The notes beneath the pieces are model-generated. The model saw only the letters and a program-made list of their open reading frames with translations, made no database searches and was not told where the DNA came from. Made by a program: the position numbers and the translations under genes. Below are positions 41,950-49,981 of a stretch of DNA of 64,000 bases, one piece after another. Each line of letters begins with the position of its first letter. The stretch's first letter is position 1. Where the stretch lies: positions 992,001 to 1,056,000 of the forward strand of contig NZ_JAQNDL010000001.1 in assembly GCF_028368995.1 (NCBI RefSeq), read 5' to 3'. Origin of the DNA: Nannocystis bainbridge (GTDB lineage: Bacteria > Myxococcota_A > Polyangia > Nannocystales > Nannocystaceae).

Positions 41950-42507
41950 TCACCCGCCCGCGTTCATGCAGAAGCACGCCTCGTGGCCCGGGCTCGCCAT
42001 CTCGATCTCGTAGCAGCTCTGCCACGCGTCGCTCTTGGGCGTCCCGCAGTCCCAGCGGGCGAACACGACCTCACCCGGCTCCGGCTCGCGCCAGAACCCG
42101 AAGCAACCGGCGCCGCCCTCCGCGAAGTTGGCCAGCACGCACGCCCCGCCGGCCGGTTCGAAGCTGCAGCCCTCGCCGCCCATGCCTGCCACGAAGCGCT
42201 GCACCGTCGCCCAGCGGCAGCGCAGCCCGAGCTCCTCGTCCATCTCGGTCGCCGCCATGCACTCCGCCTCCGACCCCGCGTCGGCGCACAGCGTCGGCGC
42301 ATCGCCCGTGCTCGTCGAATTGTCCGTCGTCGCCGCGTCGGTCGTCGGCGCCGCGGTCGTCGGCGTCTCGGTCGTCCCGATGCCCGTCGAGGGGTCCGCC
42401 GTCGTGCTCGAATCGGTGGTGTCGGTCGATTTCGAATCGCTCGGACCGCAGGCCGTGAGCGTGGCGACCAGAGTGAAGGCGAGGCGACGAAGGTAGAAAT
42501 CAAGCAT
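41950..42507 (-). CDS. Cys-rich lipoprotein, related to the protein at 48515
   Basis: A 185-residue lipoprotein with lipobox TLTAC, a Thr/Ser-rich linker to residue 70 and a Cys-rich domain beginning LCADAGSEAECMAA. The pattern of LRCRWATVQRF, CVLANF and GCFGFWREPEPG parallels LTCIWGETVEV and GCFDHGPSECL in the lipoprotein at 48515, so the two are probably distant paralogues. TAGGGT lies exactly six bases before the ATG, indicating a leaderless transcript. Confidence 0.8.
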   Translation of the reverse strand: MLDFYLRRLAFTLVATLTACGPSDSKSTDTTDSSTTADPSTGIGTTETPTTAAPTTDAATTDNSTSTGDAPTLCADAGSEAECMAATEMDEELGLRCRWATVQRFVAGMGGEGCSFEPAGGACVLANFAEGGAGCFGFWREPEPGEVVFARWDCGTPKSDAWQSCYEIEMASPGHEACFCMNAGG

Positions 42508-42513
42508 GCCGCG

Positions 42514-42519
42514 ACCCTA
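42514..42519 (-). promoter_or_regulatory. -10 box of a leaderless promoter
   Basis: On the reverse strand TAGGGT, CGCGGC, then the ATG at 42507; spacing six bases. Confidence 0.5.
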
Positions 42520-42564
42520 TGCAAACGCGGGCTCGCGCGCCAGCGCTCCCGGGCCGAGCGATAC

Positions 42565-42674
42565 ATGACTCCAAGGACATGTCTCGAGAGACATCCATTC
42601 CCTCGCCGCCGCGAGCGCCCGCTGTCGGGTCCCCCGCCGCCACGACATGTCCTTGAAGACAGACCGCATCCTGC
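42565..42674 (+). repeat. Two 14-bp module clusters
   Basis: atgactCCAAggac, atgtctCGAGagac, atccatTCCCtcgc (42565-42606), then 40 bp later atgtccTTGAagac, agaccgCATCctgc (42647-42674). Confidence 0.85.
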
Positions 42675-43091
42675 TCGCGTGAGCCGCCGCGGGCGACCTC
42701 GACCTCGGGCCGCGCGTGGGATCGGTCCACCAATTGCCCGTCGCGGTGGTCCTCACGCGGACGCTCGCGCGGACGCCCGCGGCAGGGCTCGCCCGCGCGC
42801 CGGCAACCGCTGCGCCGCTCGCTGCCACGAACCGCGAGTCGCCCGCGCCGGAGCAGCCGAACACCGCCCAGGACCGGCCTCGTCGTGCCACGGGGCACAC
42901 GGCGCCCGCCCCGCCCGACCTGTCCTTTGAGACTGGTCTCGATGCCTGCCACTGAAGGCCCGAGCACGCCCTCAGTGGACGCCCCGGGGGCTGCTCCGCC
43001 GATCTCCGCGCGCGGACCCCCACATTTCGCGCGCGTGGGGCCGCCCGGCCGCGTTTGCAGCGGCAGCGACCGGTGCGAGAATCCCACGGGC

Positions 43092-44279
43092 GTGGAGGCG
43101 CTGCTCATCGTCGTCGCCGAGCTCATGGCAGTGCCGCTGCTGGTCGCGGCGGCCCTGTTGTTCGAGCTGGTCGGCGCGGCGCTCCTCGGCGCGGGCTCTC
43201 TGGTGCTGTGGCGCAGTCGCCAGCGGCCGACCCGCCTGCTGCGCTGGTGGCGACGCGCGGTGTGGACGTTGACCGGCGTCCTCGGCCTCGTGCTCACCAC
43301 CCTCGTGTTCGTCGACCTGGTCCTCTACGAGCCCGGCCTGCGCCTGCTGCTCGACCAGGTCGAGCGGACCAGCGGCGTCGACGTGTGCTTCGAGCGCGCG
43401 CGCGGCAATATCTTCACCGGCCACGTCCACCTCGAGGGCGTGACGATCCGCCACCGCAATGGCGCCGACCTCGCCCTCTCGATCGATCGCCTCGACATCG
43501 ACATCGCCATGCTGCGATTGCTCGAGCGCGAGGTCCCGATCACGTCGCTGCAATTGCACGGGGTGCGCGGTGCGATCGTCCGCAACCGGGCGCTCGGCGT
43601 CGGTCAGCCGGGCGGTCGCGGCTTCGTCATCGAGCAGTTGGTCGTCGACGCCCTCGCGGTCGAGTTCGAGGATCTGGCCGCCGCCCCGACCACGCGGGTG
43701 TTGCCGCTGGCGCTCGAGCACTTCGAGGTCGCGCCGCTGCGCAGCGAGTACGCGCTGGTCGATGTCCTGTGTCACGCGCGGGCCCGCGGCCGCGCCCGCG
43801 GCAACGCCTTTGTCGCCGAGCCGGGCAGCTGGACCGTGCGCGCCGTCCCGCTCGCGCCGCAGGGCTCGGCCGGGCTCGGCGCCGTCGGTCGATGGCTGCG
43901 CGACGGCAACCTCGACATCGGCGTCACCTGCGTCGACCCCGAGAGCGACCCATTGCGGCTGCGCGTCGACCTCGACCTGACCGGCTTCCGCGTCTCGCCG
44001 CCGGCCGGCGACCGCCGCTCGGCCATCCAGCGGATCGCCGCCGCGTTTTCGCACCTCGGCAGCCGGCTGCAGCTCCAGTTCGAACTCGAGCTCGAGCGCG
44101 GCCGCCTGCGCGGCGTAGCCTCGGCGGCGCAGGTCGGCCTGTGGGACCTCGGAGTCCATCAGTACAACCTCCAGCTCGGCCGCAAGCTCGGCCTCGACGC
44201 CGACGACATGCAGCTGCTCGGCCTCGGCTCCAGAGCCCTCGACGCCGCCCACCAGCGGCTGCACGCGCGCCAACGTTGA
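43092..44279 (+). CDS. Membrane-anchored protein, possibly AsmA-like
   Basis: A 395-residue protein starting at GTG 43092. Two N-terminal membrane helices (LLIVVAELMAVPLLVAAALLFELVG region and TLTGVLGLVLTTLVFVDLVL) are followed by a long beta-rich domain with GNIFTGHVHLEGVTIRH and DLALSIDRLDIDIAMLRL. That repeat of short strands with LDID/LEGVTI patterns resembles the start of AsmA/TamB-like envelope proteins. Evidence for that family is only moderate. The start is uncertain because the frame stays open upstream. Confidence 0.65.
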   Translation: MEALLIVVAELMAVPLLVAAALLFELVGAALLGAGSLVLWRSRQRPTRLLRWWRRAVWTLTGVLGLVLTTLVFVDLVLYEPGLRLLLDQVERTSGVDVCFERARGNIFTGHVHLEGVTIRHRNGADLALSIDRLDIDIAMLRLLEREVPITSLQLHGVRGAIVRNRALGVGQPGGRGFVIEQLVVDALAVEFEDLAAAPTTRVLPLALEHFEVAPLRSEYALVDVLCHARARGRARGNAFVAEPGSWTVRAVPLAPQGSAGLGAVGRWLRDGNLDIGVTCVDPESDPLRLRVDLDLTGFRVSPPAGDRRSAIQRIAAAFSHLGSRLQLQFELELERGRLRGVASAAQVGLWDLGVHQYNLQLGRKLGLDADDMQLLGLGSRALDAAHQRLHARQR

Positions 44280-44299
44280 CCTGTCCGAAAGGTCGGGCG

Positions 44300-44305
44300 T
44301 ACGCT
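44300..44305 (+). promoter_or_regulatory. -10 box of a leaderless promoter
   Basis: TACGCT, CGGCCC, then ATG 44312. The paralogous gene at 45611 has TACCCT-CGGCCC-ATG in the same place (45599-45604). Confidence 0.6.
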
Positions 44306-44311
44306 CGGCCC

Positions 44312-45112
44312 ATGCTTGGCCTACGCTTCAGCCGACTGGTTCACGCCGCGATCGCCAGCGGCGCGCTCTATCTCGGCGCCTGCTCCGACACGCCCGGTGA
44401 CACCGAGACCGACACCGACACCGAGACCGACACCGGCGGGCACGACACCGACACCACTTCCGGGCCCGATCCGACCACCGATGCGCCGCCGCCTCCGCCG
44501 CCCCCGCCGGGCGACATCACCCCGCCGGCGCTCACGGCCGTCACGATCATCGACCCGGTCACCCTGCAGCTGAGCTTCACCGAGGCGATCGCGCCGGTCG
44601 ACACCGTCAACCCCAAGCGCTTCCGCCTCAGCCTCGCGCGCGGCTACTTCGGCACCTACGGCGGCCAGCCCGGCACCTACCTGCGCGAGCCGCACTACTA
44701 CAATCTCGTCGAGACTTGCCAGCCGCTGCCGCCTGGCTGCTACTACGAGCCGATCCCGTCCTACTGTTATTATTACAGCAACTGTTATTATCAGCCGTCC
44801 CCGGAGCTCGAGGTCGCCGACCTCTTCAATCATTACGCCGACCCGACGCAGGTGATCCTGTCGCTGACCTTCCCGATCCAGCGCTCGCTGTGCGACGTCA
44901 TCAACGCGCCGGATGATCCCCTCGTCGACTTCGTGCTGCACCTCCACTACGCCGCCGGCGGCCTGGCCCAGGTCACCGACCTCGCCGGCCTGCCGCTCGC
45001 GCCGCTGTCCGACGCGTGGATCAAGCAAGACGCCGTCTACTACAGCTACGTGAACGCGGCCCCGTTCAGCAACTTCAACCCGTTCCTGCCGATCCCCTGC
45101 GGCCTGTTCTGA
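44312..45112 (+). CDS. Lipoprotein with Tyr/Cys-rich motif, paralogue 1
   Basis: A 266-residue lipoprotein with signal MLGLRFSRLVHAAIASGAL and lipobox LGAC, a Thr/Asp and Pro linker, then a conserved domain starting ALTAVTIIDPVTLQLSFTEA (Ig-like first strand) and FRLSLARGYFGTYGGQPG. A remarkable segment CYYEPIPSYCYYYSNCYYQ at about 143-161 is rich in Tyr and Cys. The domain ends NFNPFLPIPCGLF. It overlaps the next gene by TGATG. A closely related paralogue begins at 45611. Function unknown; the Tyr/Cys run may bind or cross-link at the surface. Confidence 0.85.
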   Translation: MLGLRFSRLVHAAIASGALYLGACSDTPGDTETDTDTETDTGGHDTDTTSGPDPTTDAPPPPPPPPGDITPPALTAVTIIDPVTLQLSFTEAIAPVDTVNPKRFRLSLARGYFGTYGGQPGTYLREPHYYNLVETCQPLPPGCYYEPIPSYCYYYSNCYYQPSPELEVADLFNHYADPTQVILSLTFPIQRSLCDVINAPDDPLVDFVLHLHYAAGGLAQVTDLAGLPLAPLSDAWIKQDAVYYSYVNAAPFSNFNPFLPIPCGLF

Positions 45113-45531
45113 TGCACCCCGCGCTGCACCCCGGCTCGCCGCCGCCGACCGACGACGAAGACGTCGAGATCGTCCTGCGGGCCGTGCCCGAGCTGGCCTT
45201 TTTGCCCGAGCTGGCCGACTGCGTGCCGGCGGCGACGATCGTCGGCGCGTGGCCCCCGAGCCGCGAGGCCTTCGCCGCCGCCGACCTCGATCACCTGCGG
45301 GCCCGGGTGCTTCGCGGCCTCGAGGCCCTGGGTGAGAGGGCGGAGCGCGAGCGCAGCGGCGGCCTCGGATTCCTGGTCCGCACCCTCACCTATTTTTTGG
45401 TGGGTTCCGCCGCCTTGCCTGCGGTCGAACACCCCCTATTGGTCGCGCTATTGCTGCGGGCCGCCGCCCGCGACCACGACGGCGCCGACACGGCGCTTGA
45501 GATCGCCCGGGCCATGGATCGATGGGGATGA
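45112..45531 (+). CDS. Small soluble protein between the paralogues
   Basis: A 139-residue protein coupled to the upstream lipoprotein through TGATG. It is acidic and Ala/Leu-rich (VEIVLRAVPELAFLPELADC, ADLDHLRARVLRGLEALGERAERER) with one hydrophobic stretch (LTYFLVGSAALPAVEHPLLVALLL) and reads as mostly helical. No signal peptide or known family. Its stop codon falls in the 14-bp module atgaccCAAAggac at 45528-45541. Confidence 0.65.
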   Translation: MHPALHPGSPPPTDDEDVEIVLRAVPELAFLPELADCVPAATIVGAWPPSREAFAAADLDHLRARVLRGLEALGERAERERSGGLGFLVRTLTYFLVGSAALPAVEHPLLVALLLRAAARDHDGADTALEIARAMDRWG

Positions 45532-45610
45532 CCCAAAGGACAGGTCTGATCCGCGGCCGTCCACAGCCGCCGACCTCGGCGTATCGGGACGGCGCGCGTA
45601 CCCTCGGCCC

Positions 45611-46471
45611 ATGCTTGGACTACGCTTCAGCCGGCTCGTGCACGCCGCCATCGCCAGCGGCGCGCTGATCCTCGCCGCCTGCCCGCAAGGCGGCAAGGGC
45701 GACACCGACACCGATACTGACACCGGGACCGCGAGCGACGGCTCGACCACCGACGATCCGACCGGCCCGCCGATCGATCCCACGCCGCTGCCGCCGGACC
45801 CGACCAACCCGCTGCCGCCGCCCGATCCGCCGCCCGCCGACGTACCGCCCGCGCTGCTCGCCGTCAAGCTGCTCGACCCCTCGACCCTGCAGCTCAGCTT
45901 CACCGAGCCGCTCGCGCCGGTCGGCACCGTCAACCCCAAGCGCTTCCGCCTCAGCGTGGCCCAGGGATATTTCGGCAGCTACGGCGGCCAGCCGAACACT
46001 ACCCTCGTCGACCCGCGCTACTACAACCTCGAGGCCTACTGCCCGCCAGAGCCGCCGCCCTGCTACTACGAACCCCCTTATTATTGCTACTACACGCCCG
46101 GTTGTTATTATCAGAGCACCGGCGCGGTCGAGGCCATCGGCGTGGCCCCGCTGGACGGCGACCCGAGCTCGCTCCTCATCGCGCTCGGCACCCCGATCCA
46201 GCCGTCGCTGTGCTCGACCCTCGACGTGTTCAAGGACGACCCCAACTTCAAGATGGTGCTGCACCTCCACTACGCCGCCGGCGGCCTGTCGCAGCTGCAG
46301 GACCTCGGCGGCCAGGCCGTGCCTTCTCTCGGCGACGCGTGGGTCAAGTACGACGGCGGCTTCTACAGCTACGCGGGCGTGGTGTTCTCGACCCTCGACC
46401 CGTTCTTGCCGATCCCCTGCGAGCTGTCCGACGTCCCCCAGCCTCCCGACATCCCCGAGTCGAACGACTGA
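45611..46471 (+). CDS. Lipoprotein with Tyr/Cys-rich motif, paralogue 2
   Basis: A 286-residue paralogue of the protein at 44312: identical signal (MLGLRFSRLVHAAIASGAL), lipobox LAAC, linker, then LLAVKLLDPSTLQLSFTEPL, FRLSVAQGYFGSYGGQPN and CYYEPPYYCYYTPGCYYQ. It differs by a C-terminal extension SDVPQPPDIPESND, whose codons lie in a tandem 104-bp duplication. A leaderless promoter precedes it. The pair and the small gene between them probably arose by local duplication. Confidence 0.85.
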   Translation: MLGLRFSRLVHAAIASGALILAACPQGGKGDTDTDTDTGTASDGSTTDDPTGPPIDPTPLPPDPTNPLPPPDPPPADVPPALLAVKLLDPSTLQLSFTEPLAPVGTVNPKRFRLSVAQGYFGSYGGQPNTTLVDPRYYNLEAYCPPEPPPCYYEPPYYCYYTPGCYYQSTGAVEAIGVAPLDGDPSSLLIALGTPIQPSLCSTLDVFKDDPNFKMVLHLHYAAGGLSQLQDLGGQAVPSLGDAWVKYDGGFYSYAGVVFSTLDPFLPIPCELSDVPQPPDIPESND

Positions 46472-46626
46472 CAGCGAGCGTCATGGGACTCGATGCGAGG
46501 CGAGGACCGCGTCGCCGGCAGGGCGAGCTGCCCGACGTCCCCCAGCCTCCCGACATCCCCGAGTCGAACGACTGACAACGAACTTCGTGGGACTCGATGC
46601 GAGACGAGGACCGTCGCCGGCAGGCG
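46421..46626 (+). repeat. Two-copy tandem duplication of about 104 bp
   Basis: The unit starting at 46421 (GAGCTGTCCGACGTCCCCC) recurs at 46525 as GAGCTGCCCGACGTCCCCC. The two copies run in parallel through the codons for DVPQPPDIPESND, the TGA, and GGGACTCGATGCGAG to GTCGCCGGCAGG, with a few substitutions and small gaps. Confidence 0.9.
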
Positions 46627-46739
46627 GATCGGGCCGTCGCCCCTCGCTCCGAGGCGCGCCGCACCGCGCCCGTGACCGCGCGCTGCGGGGCCGCGGGCCA
46701 CGATTGACGGGCCCGCACGCGCGTGGTCGACTGGCGGCG

Positions 46740-47786
46740 ATGCGTCGCACGTGGACGGGGTTGGGGCTCGGCGTGGCGCTGTTCGTCGCGCCGTGGGGCT
46801 ATGCGCGGGCGTGCTCGTGCGGGCGCGACATCGTCGGCGCCGGGCGCCTCTACCTCGGGGCCGGCGACGTGCTCCCGCCCGACGCGACCGGGTTCCCGTG
46901 GTTCGGCCCGGAGTCGCTCGTCGGCGCGCCCGAGCGCGTGAAGCTGGTGCGCATCGACGGCAAGCGACGGGTGCCGGTGAAGTTCACGATCGTCAAACAG
47001 AGCGAGATCGAATTCATCGTCCCGGCGCAGCGGCTCGAACCGGGCCAGATCTTCGAGGTCACGGTGCGCGAGAGCGACAGGGCCACCGACTCGCGGCAGT
47101 ACTGGCGCGACAAGAGCGAGCTGCCGCCGATCGACTTCACGACCCGCGTGACGATCGGCGCCGAGCCGCTGCGGCTCACCGGGGTCAGCCTGCGCGTCGG
47201 TGAGCCGACGAACGGGACCGCGAAGGTCGCCGCCTCCGGCTCGTGCTGGGAGGAGTTCGCCGCGGTCGAGAAGCCGCTCCGCGTCGAGCTGCCGCCGGAG
47301 CTCGAGCCGATGCGCGACTACCTGCTCTACACCACCAGCGTCGACGGCCTCACGTGGGACCACGCGCCCAGCCTGTGCGCCTCGATCGATCCGGGGCGCA
47401 CCTGGGCTGGCGAGGCCGGCACCGACAAGCTGTTCGCCGTCTGCGGCCCGCGCGACAAGCACGCGGTCGACGACACCAAGTTGCTCGGCAGACAGCGCCA
47501 GTTCCCGCAGCCGGGCCCGCACCGCGTCGAGGTCCGGGTGGCCACGCCCGACTACGCCCAGGTGCTCACGACGGCGGCGATCACGGTCGAATTCTCGTGC
47601 CCGGCGAAAGAGGCCGCGCCCGCCCAGCCGGCGGCGTCGACCCCCCCGCCGAGGCCGGCGAACGAGCCGGCCCAGCAGCCCGAGCCTCCCGCCCGCGAGG
47701 CGCGTGGCTGCGCGATCGGTGAGCCCGGGTTCGCGTGGGTCCTGGGCCTGCTGGGGCTCGGGCGTCGGCGTCGGCGTCGGCGCTGA
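46740..47786 (+). CDS. Secreted protein with MYXO-CTERM tail
   Basis: A 348-residue exported protein: signal GLGLGVALFVAPWGYARA with cleavage before CSCGRD, so possibly also lipid-anchored. The body (GDVLPPDATGFPWFGPE, VPVKFTIVKQSEIEFIVPA, GQIFEVTVRE) suggests two or three Ig-like domains. The C-terminus is a MYXO-CTERM tail: GCAIGEP, hydrophobic FAWVLGLLGLG, then seven Arg encoded by a GGCGTC-type repeat. Such tails are thought to direct processing and outer-surface anchoring in myxobacteria. Confidence 0.85.
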   Translation: MRRTWTGLGLGVALFVAPWGYARACSCGRDIVGAGRLYLGAGDVLPPDATGFPWFGPESLVGAPERVKLVRIDGKRRVPVKFTIVKQSEIEFIVPAQRLEPGQIFEVTVRESDRATDSRQYWRDKSELPPIDFTTRVTIGAEPLRLTGVSLRVGEPTNGTAKVAASGSCWEEFAAVEKPLRVELPPELEPMRDYLLYTTSVDGLTWDHAPSLCASIDPGRTWAGEAGTDKLFAVCGPRDKHAVDDTKLLGRQRQFPQPGPHRVEVRVATPDYAQVLTTAAITVEFSCPAKEAAPAQPAASTPPPRPANEPAQQPEPPAREARGCAIGEPGFAWVLGLLGLGRRRRRRR

Positions 47787-47801
47787 GTCAAGACCTGGCC
47801 A

Positions 47802-48320
47802 TCACGACATGTCCCTCTGGACATGTTCCTCGCTAGCCCCGCCGGCCTGCGCGTCGGCGAGGCCGAGGAATTCGCGCAGCGCCACGGCCCTGGAGATCAG
47901 GTCGTCGGTGGTCGAGGTCGAGGTCAGCGGGTGACGCTCCTCGCCCAGCACGATCACGATGCGCGCCGTGCCGTCGTCGGTCTCGACCGCGACATCGGTG
48001 ATCGCCGCGCGCCGCAGCGTCCGCCGCTCGGGCGCGCGGCGCAGCCGGTGATACGTCAACACCACCTCGTCGCCCACGAGCGCGACCTCGACTCGAAGCA
48101 CCCACGTGGCGAGCCCGAGCCCGCCGAACGCGGCGCAGAAACCGGCGGTGATCAGGGTGCCGAACAGGTTGCGTATGGACGGCTCGGCGAAGAACTTCCC
48201 CACCGACACGAAGATCAGCGGGACGAGCACCAGGCCCACGAGCATGAACACCACGCTCGTCGAGCCGCGCTGCGGGTGCAGGGTGAGCACGCGCGGGGAC
48301 GTGGTCGCCAGCTCCGTCAT
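47802..48320 (-). CDS. Small membrane protein
   Basis: A 172-residue protein with two N-terminal membrane helices (VVFMLVGLVLVPLIFVSV and LITAGFCAAFGGLGLATWVL) and a cytosolic beta-rich domain (EVALVGDEVVLTYHRLRR, ITDVAVETDDGTARIVIVLGEERHPL) reminiscent of bacterial PH-like domains. It is convergent with the MYXO-CTERM gene, 15 bp between stops. The last codons (EEHVQRDMS) are formed by 14-bp modules at 47809-47836. Confidence 0.75.
   Translation of the reverse strand: MTELATTSPRVLTLHPQRGSTSVVFMLVGLVLVPLIFVSVGKFFAEPSIRNLFGTLITAGFCAAFGGLGLATWVLRVEVALVGDEVVLTYHRLRRAPERRTLRRAAITDVAVETDDGTARIVIVLGEERHPLTSTSTTDDLISRAVALREFLGLADAQAGGASEEHVQRDMS
47809..47836 (+). repeat. Two 14-bp modules at a convergent gene junction
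   Basis: atgtccCTCTggac followed by atgttcCTCGctag, within the last codons of the reverse-strand gene. Confidence 0.85.
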
Positions 48321-48514
48321 GGCCGCATGATGCCAGGCGTCGCGCCCCGGGCCGAGGATCGAACTCGCGCGAGCCTTCACGCGAGTTCGAGGGTTTCGCG
48401 ACCGTCGCCCGGCCTGCGGACGCGATGCCCCTCGCTGCCGGGCTGGTGTTATGCTGACGAGCCGAGCTCACCGTGATGGCGGCGCGTCAACACCTCTCGT
48501 ACGGTCCTCGTTCA

Positions 48515-49387
48515 ATGAAGACATCGTGGTTGTTCGTCCTCGTCGTCGGCGCGAGCTGCAGCAAGCCGCCGGGCGCCCCGCAGGAGACGACGGAAGACAC
48601 CGCGGCGACGGCGAGCGAGACGGGTGGCACGACCCAAGCGACCGCGTCGGACACGCTCGGCACGAGCACGAGCACGAGCACGACTTCATCCTCGACGGCC
48701 GGCCCCGAGCCCACCACGTCGAGCACGGGCGAGCCTCCTCGACCGCCCGAGGAGGTATGCGCACAAGCGAAGTCCCACGACGAGTGCGTCGCGCTGTGGC
48801 CCAGCGAAGAGCTGACGTGCATCTGGGGCGAGACGGTCGAGGTCGAGGTCGTCGACGGCGAATGCGTCCTCGGGACCGCCGAGACGCTCTGCGCCCCTGC
48901 GCCGGCGGGCGGCGGCCAGGGGTGCTTCGACCACGGCCCTTCGGAGTGCCTCGCGCCTGGCTTCGATCTCTATGTATATTTTAAAGAGACGCGCGGCGCG
49001 ACCTGGCTCTGGCATCAATTGCCGGGCGGCTGCGTCCCGCCGACGAATGCGGACTGGACCACATCGTGGACCGCTTGTCCTCCCGAGGAGTTCGAGGAAG
49101 TGCCGGACGTTGCTACTGCCTCTGCGGCGGTCTGCCCGACGACCCTGGCACCGGCCCCTGAGCCGCGCGGCCGTACGAGCCTATCCGACGACGCAATAAC
49201 ATTCGGGGTCTCCCCCGGCGTTGCCGCAGACCTCGCGGTGCTGCATGTCGAGGCCCAGGGCGTCCAGCTTCGCGTGAACGGCGGCTGCGTCGACACGTGC
49301 GAGCCATGCGCCTGGTGGCGACCGCCCGCGGCAGGAGGTGTCGCCCGCGGAGGTCGCCCGCGGTTATGGTTCGGGGAGCGAGTATAA
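48515..49387 (+). CDS. Cys-rich lipoprotein
   Basis: A 290-residue lipoprotein with signal MKTSWLFVLVVGASC and a Thr/Ser-rich linker. The domain starts CAQAKSHDECVALWP and carries LTCIWGETVEVEVVDGECV and GCFDHGPSECLAPGF, similar in arrangement to the lipoprotein at 41950. The second half is less GC-rich (for example around 48970-49000, TATGTATATTTTAAAG) and less conserved-looking. A TATGCT lies upstream near 48450; an in-frame GTG at 48473 is an alternative start. Confidence 0.75.
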   Translation: MKTSWLFVLVVGASCSKPPGAPQETTEDTAATASETGGTTQATASDTLGTSTSTSTTSSSTAGPEPTTSSTGEPPRPPEEVCAQAKSHDECVALWPSEELTCIWGETVEVEVVDGECVLGTAETLCAPAPAGGGQGCFDHGPSECLAPGFDLYVYFKETRGATWLWHQLPGGCVPPTNADWTTSWTACPPEEFEEVPDVATASAAVCPTTLAPAPEPRGRTSLSDDAITFGVSPGVAADLAVLHVEAQGVQLRVNGGCVDTCEPCAWWRPPAAGGVARGGRPRLWFGERV

Positions 49388-49501
49388 AACCTCGTCGCGC
49401 GGGCCGGCGAGAGGGCGCTGTGCCCCGCCTGGCCGAGAAATTCCGCGCCCCGGCAATTTTTCCGCCGGCTGCGGCGACTCCAGCTCCGGACGGTGACGCT
49501 C

Positions 49502-49963
49502 ATGCCCCAGACCTTCCTACCGCGGCGCTTCCGGTACGCCGCCGCGCTCGCCCTCTCCCTCGCCTGCGACAGCGGCTACAGCCTCCAGATCGTCATCGAG
49601 ATCCCCGACGACATCGTCGCCCGGTACGACGAGGAACAGCGCGGGGTCCTCTACGTCGAAGTTCGCCCGCAGGGCTTCGACCCGGTGTACCGCGCCGCCG
49701 CGGTGGTCTGCGGCGAGACGACGACCTACCGCCTCGACAACTACGGCGACGGTGAAGTCCCGAACACCGGGATTCTCGCCTGGATCGAGCCCGTGACCGG
49801 CGGCGGCGAGTGCGGCCCGAACGCGGACACCCAGTGGATGACCTCGGAGGGTAAGAAGGTCTACCCCGACGCCGAGGAGCCGCAGGCCGAGGCGATGATC
49901 CAGGAGACTTCCAGCTGCAATCACAGCGAGGACGTCGAGCTCGTGATCGACGACCTCGAGTGA
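49502..49963 (+). CDS. Small exported protein, probable lipoprotein
   Basis: A 153-residue protein with a signal (RYAAALALSLAC) giving a lipobox-like LSLAC. The mature part (GYSLQIVIEIPDDIVARYDEE, GVLYVEVRPQGFDPVYRA, TTTYRLDNYGDGEVPNTG) reads as a single beta-sandwich and ends in an acidic tail with a probable disulfide. Function unknown. It converges with the large VCBS lipoprotein, 18 bp between stops. Confidence 0.75.
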   Translation: MPQTFLPRRFRYAAALALSLACDSGYSLQIVIEIPDDIVARYDEEQRGVLYVEVRPQGFDPVYRAAAVVCGETTTYRLDNYGDGEVPNTGILAWIEPVTGGGECGPNADTQWMTSEGKKVYPDAEEPQAEAMIQETSSCNHSEDVELVIDDLE

Positions 49964-49981
49964 CGTCCTCGCTCGCCTCGC

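Larger units (their letters stand above)
42508..43091. other. Long divergent intergenic region, no gene seen
   Basis: About 580 bp between divergent genes. Apart from the -10 box for the reverse-strand gene and 14-bp modules at 42565-42606, 42647-42674 and 42919-42932, no reading frame here has a recognisable start, signal or family, although several open frames exist by virtue of the high GC. Confidence 0.45.

Noticed and set aside
42517..43023. Possible reverse-strand gene in the long divergent gap (168 codons)
   Set aside because: No signal peptide, family motif, ribosome binding site or -10 box, and part of it translates 14-bp modules.
47701..47786. Sequencing error producing the poly-Arg end of the protein
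   Set aside because: The hydrophobic helix plus Arg run is the normal MYXO-CTERM layout, so the GGCGTC-type repeat is plausible as coding sequence.
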